From: Bacillota bacterium
Lineage (GTDB): Bacteria; Bacillota; Thermosediminibacteria; Thermosediminibacterales; Thermosediminibacteraceae
DNA: 6,914 bases
Assembly: GCA_003242255.1 (NCBI GenBank)
Contig: QGUT01000089.1
Location: 1-6,914, forward strand
Direction: 5' to 3'
Below the pieces are notes generated by a model. That model searched no databases, was not told where the DNA came from, and saw only the letters and a list, made by a program, of their open reading frames with translations. Positions within the stretch are counted from its first letter, which is position 1. Each line of letters begins with the position of its first letter. The position numbers and the translations under genes are program-made. Positions 1 to 4,615 of the stretch are shown in pieces.

Positions 1-484
1 CGGGAATTTTGGAAAAGGGTGTCCCCAGCCCGATGAGGAAAGCCCGGACAGGATGGCCATGGCCAGTACTCTAGCCGGCATACCCCTGGGCCAGGTGGGG
101 GTCTGCGCGCTCCACGCCCTGGAACATCCCATGAGCAGCTATTTTGACGTCCACCACGGCGAAGGGCTGGCGCCTCTGGCCAGGGGCTTTTTGAACTTCG
201 TAAAGCCCCATGCTTCAGAAAAACTTTCGAAAGTGGCGGAGGCCATGAAGGTGGATGTGGCAAACCTTTCGAAAGAGGAAGCAGCGGAAAGGGCGATTGA
301 TGCCATAACCACTCTGATAAGAGATCTGGGCCTGCCCGAGAGCATTTCAACCTTCGGGGTAAAGAAGGAAGATATAGAAAAGCTTGCAACAAACGCAAGG
401 AATCACATGGTACACAATCTGTCTTGTACGCCGGGGAACGTCACCTTCGACGACATAGTGAGGATTTACGAAGAGAGCATGTAA
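1..484 (+). CDS. Iron-containing alcohol dehydrogenase, C-terminal part (5' end outside window)
   Basis: This is the last 160 residues of a group III (Fe2+-dependent) alcohol dehydrogenase, which interconverts aldehydes or ketones and alcohols with NAD(P)H in the cytoplasm. The frame is open from base 2 and no start is needed, because the family is about 380-400 residues and the metal-dependent half is what is visible. The segment MAMASTLAGIPLG at 53 onward matches the conserved MA.AS..AG helix. The following LHALEHP...HHGEGLA stretch carries the histidines spaced as in FucO-type enzymes: the first metal His, a His four residues later, and the second metal His fourteen residues after the first, in HGEG. 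The C-terminal helical part (LGLPESISTFGV..EDIEKLA) is also typical. Substrate cannot be told from this half. It ends at TAA immediately before a palindromic terminator and is convergent with the ferritin cluster. Confidence 0.9.
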   Translation, partial: GNFGKGCPQPDEESPDRMAMASTLAGIPLGQVGVCALHALEHPMSSYFDVHHGEGLAPLARGFLNFVKPHASEKLSKVAEAMKVDVANLSKEEAAERAIDAITTLIRDLGLPESISTFGVKKEDIEKLATNARNHMVHNLSCTPGNVTFDDIVRIYEESM

Positions 485-485
485 A

Positions 486-509
486 AAAGGAGGCTTTAAA
501 GCCTCCTTT
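486..509. terminator. Bidirectional Rho-independent terminator between convergent genes
   Basis: A perfect 24-base palindrome (12-base arms, core GGAGGCTTTAAAGCCTCC) lies directly after the alcohol dehydrogenase stop. On the minus strand the hairpin is followed by six T residues, a strong terminator. On the plus strand the T run is short (TTTAT). The stop codon of the minus-strand ferritin-like gene (508-510) overlaps the hairpin edge, so one element ends both transcripts. Confidence 0.85.
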
Positions 510-1020
510 ATGTATTCATCCAGTTCCACACCTTGCTCTCTTCCTCCGCATACCACTCTTCAGTGCCCGTCAGGAATCGGTAGACGTTGTCCAGAGAATT
601 CAGGTGTTCCCTCTCTTCGTTCATGAGGGCCTGGAAAAATTTCCTTTCCGCCTCCGACTGGGCCTCCTGGTAAAATTTGCGGTACATCTCGTAGCCTCTC
701 TTTTCCATATCCATTGCCAGCCTGTAGCCTTCGATGTGGTCGAGGGGTATGGTCTTCTCGGATTCTTCGAGGTGGGAAAATAGGTCCTTTAATTCTCGCT
801 CGATAGCCTCCGGGTCGGATTTGTAATCTTTCACCAGGTCGAAATTGTGGGCTTCGTAGATATCCTTGATGACCTCTTTGTGCTTTTTCTCCTGAAAGGC
901 CAGCGATTGGAAGAGCCTCTTGGCCAGAGGATTCGCAACCTGAGATGCGATCTTCATGTAGTAGTCGTAACCTTCTTCTTCGAACTCAAGGGCCTTTTCC
1001 AATATTTCCTTCACCTTCAT
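508..1020 (-). CDS. Ferritin-like diiron protein (rubrerythrin erythrin-domain type)
   Basis: A 170-residue four-helix-bundle protein of the rubrerythrin/COG1633 type, expected to be a soluble diiron oxidase or peroxidase, or an iron-handling protein. The full ligand set is visible: E14 with Y21 six residues later, E44-x2-H47, E106 with Y113, and E136-x2-H139. No C-terminal rubredoxin domain and no encapsulin-loading motif are present; the tail is W/E-rich (EEWYAEEESKVWNWMNT). The ATG overlaps the TGA of the upstream truncated reductase as ATGA, which suggests translational coupling. However GGAGG lies only one base before that ATG, while the GTG two codons later has the same GGAGG at a 7-base distance and may be the real start. 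The downstream terminator is shared with the alcohol dehydrogenase. A role in electron-fed peroxide or oxygen reduction is inferred from the neighbouring rubredoxin. Confidence 0.88.
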   Translation of the reverse strand: MKVKEILEKALEFEEEGYDYYMKIASQVANPLAKRLFQSLAFQEKKHKEVIKDIYEAHNFDLVKDYKSDPEAIERELKDLFSHLEESEKTIPLDHIEGYRLAMDMEKRGYEMYRKFYQEAQSEAERKFFQALMNEEREHLNSLDNVYRFLTGTEEWYAEEESKVWNWMNT

Positions 1021-1280
1021 CCCTCCAGCTTCTGTAAAAATTCGTCGAAATTCCTGATTTCGCTCAAATTATCGAATCGAACGCCGGTTTTGATGGCCTT
1101 CGATATTTTATTTCCGCCTTTGACATTTCCCAACAATATGACGCCCACCGGCTGCCCGCCTTTAAAGAAAATTTTCCTGTAAATTCCTCGGTCGCGGTCG
1201 ATGTCGATAAGCTCGTAATCGGCCTTCTCTTCCTTGCAGAATTTGCCGGCCGAGTATATCTTCGTATCGAAGACGTTGAT
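1017..1280 (-). pseudogene. Remnant of FAD/NAD rubredoxin reductase-like oxidoreductase (C-terminal domain only)
   Basis: Read on the minus strand, 87 codons are open from just after an in-frame TAA (1281-1283) to TGA at 1017-1019. They have no usable start codon near the beginning; the first GTG or TTG is in the middle. The sequence contains DRDRGIYRKIFFKGGQPVGVILLGN followed by ISKAIKTGV. This is the pattern of the C-terminal domain of NADH:rubredoxin/nitrite reductase-type flavoproteins, where a 'G.YRKL.FK.GKLVGAILLGD' strand pair is characteristic. Both the FAD and NAD Rossmann domains (about 300 residues) are missing: upstream there are only about 30 bases before the rubredoxin terminator. 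The reading frame itself is undamaged and its stop overlaps the next ATG, so the loss looks like a single deletion of the 5' part. A sequence or assembly artefact is possible. Family assignment is by recognition, not a search. Confidence 0.72.
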
Positions 1281-1313
1281 TTAGTTTGACGGTAGGATTT
1301 CGGAGTAGGGCGT

Positions 1314-1340
1314 GCAAAATAAGGCCCCTGATGGGGGCCA
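1314..1340 (-). terminator. Rho-independent terminator after rubredoxin
   Basis: On the minus strand GGCCCC, a 5-base loop (CATCA) and GGGGCC form a GC-rich hairpin (arms at 1334-1339 and 1323-1328), followed by TTATTTTG. It starts 7 bases after the rubredoxin stop. It should end the encapsulin operon transcript before the truncated reductase. Confidence 0.8.
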
Positions 1341-1346
1341 TTAAGA

Positions 1347-1505
1347 CTATTCTTCTTCGAACTCTTCCTTGCCCGCACCGCAGACCGGGCAGGTCCAATC
1401 CTCGGGCAATTCTTCAAAAGGAGTGCCCGGAGCGATGCCGTTCTCGGGGTCTCCTTCTTCCGGGTCGTATACGTAACCGCACAGCTTGCAGACCCATTTT
1501 TTCAT
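1347..1505 (-). CDS. Rubredoxin
   Basis: A 52-residue protein: MKKWVCKLCGYVYD at the N-terminus and a WTCPVCGAGKEEF segment near the C-terminus. C6-x2-C9 and C39-x2-C42 form the Fe(SCys)4 site. The spacing, the conserved aromatic Y11/Y13/W37 positions and the total length are those of a classic single-domain rubredoxin, a cytoplasmic one-electron carrier. AGGAGG lies 8 bases before the ATG. The gene starts 26 bases after the encapsulin stop on the same strand and is followed by its own terminator, so it is most likely the third gene of the encapsulin operon. Known rubredoxin partners in anaerobes are NADH:rubredoxin reductase as donor and rubrerythrin or flavodiiron proteins as acceptors. Donation to the ferritin-like proteins here is inference. 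No encapsulin-loading motif is present. Confidence 0.96.
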   Translation of the reverse strand: MKKWVCKLCGYVYDPEEGDPENGIAPGTPFEELPEDWTCPVCGAGKEEFEEE

Positions 1506-1531
1506 GCTTAAAACCTCCTCATAGAAGCTTT

Positions 1532-2374
1532 TTAACCTTCAATCGTGCAGATGGCGGCCGGCACCTTGATCCTCGGGACTACCACTTCAAACACCCGGAA
1601 GTAGTGGTTCATCTTCGAGGTCTCCAGGAAGGCCAGGCTGATGTCCTGCGATACGGCCAGGTCCACGTACTCAGGGCCGCAGGCGAGGAGCACGGCCTTC
1701 TTCCCCTTTATGGCCGGGGATTTGTGGATGCAATGGGTGATGCCTTTCTTTATCAGATCTATTTCCAGATAGGTGGTATTTTTATAAGCCCGTATAAGCT
1801 TCGAATAGAGCTGCGGGCTTAACACCAGGGCGTAAGGTTCATAAAAGCCTTTGCTGGCGAGGAGTTCCTGGGCTTTGAGAACGTCTTCGTAAGCCCCTCC
1901 TTCCTCGTCCCAGTTGCCCATCGGCACCGTGGACCTTCCCTCGGCGGTGAGCAACCCTTCAATTCCGAACTGGGGGTTGCCGTTGAAGATGAGCTCGTCT
2001 TCCATCTGAGCGACGAAAGCGGCGCTCATCTCGGCGGGAGTGGTGTCGATGGGAAGTCCCTGGGCTTCGTAAGTTTCCAGGTCTCTCCATTCGATCTTAA
2101 AGTCCTTGTAAATCATGGGAATCCGTTTGACGCACCTAGAGGGAGAATGGAGGGCGTTTTCGTCGCTTTCGCCCACGCAGTCGACGACTGCGTTGAAGTC
2201 TCCGGCGTAGCTCTTAAATTCCATGTACTGCACGCCAGCTCCCAGCGGGCCGTAAAGGTTCAGGAACCTCCTGCCCACCAGGTACCTCTTAGCTCCTTCT
2301 ACGACGGCTTTTTCCAAAGCATCCCATTGTTCGTCGGTTAGGGGTGACTGGGAACGTCCAATGTAATCGGCCAT
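1532..2374 (-). CDS. Family 1 encapsulin shell protein
   Basis: An HK97-fold capsid-like protein that self-assembles into a protein nanocompartment around cargo bearing a C-terminal loading peptide. The N-terminus (MADYIGRSQSPLTDEQW) aligns with T. maritima encapsulin (MEFLKRSFAPLTEKQW), and this fixes the start at 2374. An upstream in-frame ATG at 2410 would add 12 residues and overlap the cargo gene. Further hallmarks are LVGRRFLNLYGPLG (32-45), IPMIYKDFKIEWRDLE in the E-loop/P-domain (85-100), the EDELIFNG helix (125-132), YALVLSP (181-187) and the C-terminal strand FRVFEVVVPRIKVPAAICT (259-277). From memory these match the Quasibacillus thermotolerans shell more closely than that of T. 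maritima. The protein is 280 residues, against about 265 for T=1 T. maritima and about 282 for T=4 Q. thermotolerans. Five cysteines (66, 81, 215, 232, 276) are present. It lies directly downstream of the cargo gene and upstream of rubredoxin. Confidence 0.95.
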   Translation of the reverse strand: MADYIGRSQSPLTDEQWDALEKAVVEGAKRYLVGRRFLNLYGPLGAGVQYMEFKSYAGDFNAVVDCVGESDENALHSPSRCVKRIPMIYKDFKIEWRDLETYEAQGLPIDTTPAEMSAAFVAQMEDELIFNGNPQFGIEGLLTAEGRSTVPMGNWDEEGGAYEDVLKAQELLASKGFYEPYALVLSPQLYSKLIRAYKNTTYLEIDLIKKGITHCIHKSPAIKGKKAVLLACGPEYVDLAVSQDISLAFLETSKMNHYFRVFEVVVPRIKVPAAICTIEG

Positions 2375-2404
2375 AGCTTTCGCGGATTTACCGCTTTTCC
2401 TCCT
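2375..2404 (-). promoter_or_regulatory. Encapsulin ribosome binding site with intervening hairpin
   Basis: AGGAGG (2399-2404) is 24 bases upstream of the homology-supported ATG (2374), too far for normal initiation. Between them GCGG-TAAAT-CCGC can form a small stem (2382-2394) with the cargo gene's TAA stop in the loop. Folding it out shortens the distance to about 11 bases. Initiation could therefore be coupled to termination of cargo translation. The folding is inferred from sequence only. Confidence 0.45.
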
Positions 2405-3293
2405 TTCCATTATCTTTTAAGCTGCCCACGGTGAACCTTTTACCGGACAGCTTCTTAAGTTTTTCCAGTTCCTTCTTGAGGGAAAAGGCGTGGTAAGTTT
2501 CATGTTCCAGAGCCAGGTCGAAGATATCCTTTATTTCCTGGTCCTGGATTTTTTCTCTGGCTTCGTTAAACTTTTTGATGGCCTGTTCTTCCAAAGTCAG
2601 ATTGCTTTTTGCCGCCGATTCGGGGTCTGATTTCAACTCTTCGACCCTGTGCTCCAGGAGCGGCTGAAAGCCTCTTTCGGCCAGAGCTTCCGCAAACCAT
2701 CCGAAGTGCTTCATCTCGTCAATCGAAAAGTCTTCGTACTCGTCGCTGCCGCCCGTGGTAAAATAGTGGTACAGGTACTGTAAAAGTGAGGTGTATTCGT
2801 GCTCAAGAGCCTGCTGCAGGAGGGCGGCTTCGTGGGCTGCTAATTGAGGACCGGACTTTTCTTCGGCGGGATTTCCGGTTTCCGCATCATCCCGGGATTC
2901 CAATTCTTCCAGTATCTTTGCGAATTCTTCCCTGTGGGACCTCTCGTCGGCGACTATCCTGTCTATTAAGGCGATCAACTCTTCGTCGTCGGTCATGGCC
3001 TTGTGCTCTATGTACTGCTTTATGGTGTCTTCCTCTGCTTTAATGTCCGCTTCGATCAAGGATTTTAAGCTGCCGGTGCTGATGACAGGAGCTCTATCTA
3101 TGGAAGGCTTTTGTCCGTTCTTGACCAGCCATTCGTTCAGCCACTTAAAGTGCCTCATTTCGTCTCTGGCGATGGACTCCAATTTGCCCCTGAGTTCCTC
3201 GTCCGAAGTGGCATAGGCGTGGTAAAGGTACTGGATTATAGCGGAGTGTTCTCCGGCGATGTCCTCTCTTACGGCTTCGAAGATGTCTCCCAT
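2388..3293 (-). CDS. Tandem double ferritin-like encapsulin cargo protein
   Basis: A 301-residue protein made of two ferritin/rubrerythrin-like four-helix domains plus an encapsulin-loading tail. Domain 1 (about 1-132) has E15..Y22, E45-x2-H48, E87..Y94 and E117-x2-H120. Domain 2 (about 155-283) has E166..Y173, E193-x2-H196, E235..F242 and E265-x2-H268. Both diiron sites therefore look complete. Matching pairs such as HSAIIQYLYHAY with YTSLLQYLYHYF, and DEMRHFKWL with DEMKHFGWF, show internal duplication. An acidic linker (about 133-152) joins the domains. Near the C-terminus FTVGSLK (287-293) is the family 1 cargo-loading motif, here followed by an extra charged tail DNGKEEKR. AAAGGAGG lies 7 bases before the ATG, and the encapsulin shell gene follows immediately. 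The likely role is iron oxidation and storage, or peroxide reduction, inside the shell. Typical encapsulated ferritins carry a single domain or half-domain. Confidence 0.92.
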   Translation of the reverse strand: MGDIFEAVREDIAGEHSAIIQYLYHAYATSDEELRGKLESIARDEMRHFKWLNEWLVKNGQKPSIDRAPVISTGSLKSLIEADIKAEEDTIKQYIEHKAMTDDEELIALIDRIVADERSHREEFAKILEELESRDDAETGNPAEEKSGPQLAAHEAALLQQALEHEYTSLLQYLYHYFTTGGSDEYEDFSIDEMKHFGWFAEALAERGFQPLLEHRVEELKSDPESAAKSNLTLEEQAIKKFNEAREKIQDQEIKDIFDLALEHETYHAFSLKKELEKLKKLSGKRFTVGSLKDNGKEEKR

Positions 3294-3332
3294 TGTCTAT
3301 CCTCCTTTCCGGCAAATCTAATTGGTATTAAT

Positions 3333-3361
3333 AATATATCACATTTAAAAAAATTTAACAA
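3333..3361 (-). promoter_or_regulatory. Predicted sigma-A promoter of the encapsulin operon
   Basis: On the minus strand TTGTTA (3356-3361) and TATATT (3333-3338) are separated by exactly 17 bases, matching TTGACA/TATAAT at 4 and 5 of 6 positions. Transcription would start around 3325, leaving a leader of roughly 30 bases before the cargo ATG with its AAAGGAGG. The very AT-rich surroundings lower specificity, so this is a prediction. Confidence 0.55.
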
Positions 3362-3370
3362 CTTTTAACA
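3354..3370. repeat. Two direct TTTAACA repeats, 10 bp apart, in the divergent promoter region
   Basis: TTTAACA occurs at 3354-3360 and again at 3364-3370, one helical turn apart. The first copy overlaps the predicted -35 box of the encapsulin operon promoter, and both lie upstream of the alkyltransferase gene. The geometry would suit a regulator touching both divergent genes, but chance is possible in AT-rich DNA. Confidence 0.3.
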
Positions 3371-3400
3371 TAGTTTTTATTTATAAAAGGAGTGGGATAA

Positions 3401-3952
3401 ATGATATTGGTAGCATCTGTAAAAACTCCCCTGGGTATATTCCTGGCGGCGGCAAGTGAACAGGGAGTTCTAAGATTGGGGTTTCCCGATGAAAATAAAA
3501 AATGCTTTGTCAAAGAATTAGAAAATTTATACGGGAAATGCTACATCTTAGAAGATAGAATGTCGTATTTCGACAATCCAATTATCGAAAGGCTGCGGAA
3601 AGAACTTCAGGAGTACTTCGAAGGGATCAGGACAAATTTTTCCGTCCCCCTGGACCTGAGAGGGACTTCCTTCCAGAAGAGGGTGTGGTCCGAGCTTATA
3701 AAAATTCCTTACGGCAGAGTAAAAAGCTACGGAAAAATCGCCGAGGAACTGGGAAACCCCAGAGCGGCTAGGGCCGTAGGCATGGCCAACAACCGAAATC
3801 CCGTGCCTATCCTGGTGCCGTGCCACCGGGTGGTGGGCAGGGACGGTAGCCTGGTGGGATACGGTGGCGGGCTGGAAATAAAGAAATTCCTGCTGGAGCT
3901 GGAAGGGGTAAAGATTTCGGGGGGAAGGTGCGTGATGGAAGAGCAGATTTAA
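3401..3952 (+). CDS. ogt: Methylated-DNA--[protein]-cysteine S-methyltransferase (O6-alkylguanine-DNA alkyltransferase)
   Basis: A suicide DNA-repair protein that moves the alkyl group from O6-alkylguanine (and O4-alkylthymine) onto its own cysteine. The 183 residues comprise an N-terminal ribonuclease-H-like domain (about 1-85; TPLGIFLAAASEQGVLRLGF) and the C-terminal DNA-binding/active-site domain. The latter has FQKRVW (91-96), IPYGRVKSYG.IA (102-114), the arginine finger region NPRAARAVGMANNRNP (119-134) and the catalytic PCHRV with C141. G.LVGYGGGLE and the closing KKFLLELEG are also standard. Length and motifs are those of an intact enzyme. GGAG lies 8 bases before the ATG in AAAAGGAGTGGGATAA. 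The gene is divergent from the encapsulin operon with about 107 bases between starts. The broken dehydrogenase follows about 30 bases downstream. The symbol ogt is by family; ada-type fusion is absent. Confidence 0.95.
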   Translation: MILVASVKTPLGIFLAAASEQGVLRLGFPDENKKCFVKELENLYGKCYILEDRMSYFDNPIIERLRKELQEYFEGIRTNFSVPLDLRGTSFQKRVWSELIKIPYGRVKSYGKIAEELGNPRAARAVGMANNRNPVPILVPCHRVVGRDGSLVGYGGGLEIKKFLLELEGVKISGGRCVMEEQI

Positions 3953-3981
3953 CGGGTTCTGGAAAGGAGGAGTGGGCAGGG

Positions 3982-4455
3982 TTGCGGTTGGGAGTGGGCC
4001 TTGTCGGGCTCGGCTGGTTTGCCGGGGTCATAGCCGGAGCCATAAAAGAAAAAGGCGCCGGGCTGCTGGAACTCAAGGCAGTGTGCGACGTCGATGAAGA
4101 AAAGGCCCGAAATTTCGGCGAAAGGTTCGGCGTAGACCGGGTATTCGCAGAGCCGGAGGAGCTCATGGAGGACCCAGAAATAGACGTGGTGGCCATAGCG
4201 ACGCCGCCCCATCTTCACTTTGAACTGGCGATGAGGGCTTTTGAGGCCGGGAAGAACGTATTCTTAGAAAAGCCGGGAAGCCTTGTCCCGAGCCAGATGG
4301 AGGAACTGATAAAATACAGCAGGGAGAAAAACCTTAAAGCCACCGTCGATTACGTCATGCGCCGAAACCCGCTATACTTTGCGATAAAAATGATAAGCGA
4401 CAGCGAAATTTTCGGGGGCCACCTTTTCCTTCACCTTCGAGAGGGCCTACGCTAA
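3982..4455 (+). pseudogene. Gfo/Idh/MocA-family oxidoreductase, truncated after the NAD(P)-binding domain
   Basis: Only the Rossmann half of a sugar or polyol dehydrogenase of the Gfo/Idh/MocA family is present: 157 residues against the usual 330-350. It has a GxxGxG-type dinucleotide loop (GLVGLG, 6-11), an acidic end to the second strand (CDVDEEKA, D36), IDVVAIATPPHLHFELA (67-83) and the family's EKP motif in NVFLEKP (92-98). VDYVMRRNP (122-130) follows. The frame then ends in HLFLHLREGLR and a stop, with no catalytic C-terminal domain. The best start is TTG at 3982, 11 bases after AAAGGAGG. An in-frame ATG at 3928 lies inside the alkyltransferase gene and would add a non-homologous leader. 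Beyond a G5 run near 4412-4416 the coding signal moves to another frame, so a frameshift, a rearrangement or a sequence error has destroyed the gene. Confidence 0.75.
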
Positions 4456-4615
4456 AGTCCACGGATGGATTCCGGTCCAGCTGGAAATCGACGCCCTGGT
4501 CACTGAAGAAGCCGATGCCTTGATGAGGGGCGAGATTGCAGGGAAAGTATGCAGTTTCCTTCCCGGAATCGGCGTAAAGCTGGACGTCGGAAAGGGTGGA
4601 GGAATACGAAGATGA
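4397..4615 (+). pseudogene. Unidentified coding fragment in a shifted frame between the Gfo/Idh remnant and GH130
   Basis: In the second forward frame, 72 codons are open from after a TAA (4394-4396) to TGA (4613-4615). There is no start codon until a mid-fragment TTG-ATG. The translation looks protein-like: it contains FSFTFERAYAKVHGWIPV, then LEIDALVTEEADALMRGEI and SFLPGIGVKLDVG. It does not look like a Gfo/Idh C-terminal domain, and I do not recognise a family. Removing one G from the run near 4412-4416 would join the dehydrogenase remnant to it. Removing one G from GGG at 4594-4596 would join it to the GH130 frame. It is either foreign coding sequence caught in a rearrangement or part of one gene broken by indels. 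Confidence 0.4.

Noticed and set aside
1281..1320. Promoter between the rubredoxin terminator and the truncated reductase (TTGCAC...TACCGT on the minus strand)
   Set aside because: Only 3 of 6 matches in each box, so it is not distinguishable from chance.
1286..1822. 178-codon plus-strand open frame opposite rubredoxin and encapsulin
   Set aside because: It is a shadow of real minus-strand genes with clear protein families and has no recognisable domain of its own.
3336..3361. Possible Rex/Fur/PerR-type operator upstream of the encapsulin operon (TTGTTAAA...TTTAAATGTGA)
   Set aside because: The two halves do not form a good inverted repeat for any of these consensus sites, and the AT-rich base composition makes partial matches expected.
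3928..3981. Upstream ATG start for the Gfo/Idh remnant
   Set aside because: It would add 18 non-homologous residues inside the alkyltransferase gene; the AAAGGAGG at 3963-3970 points to TTG at 3982.
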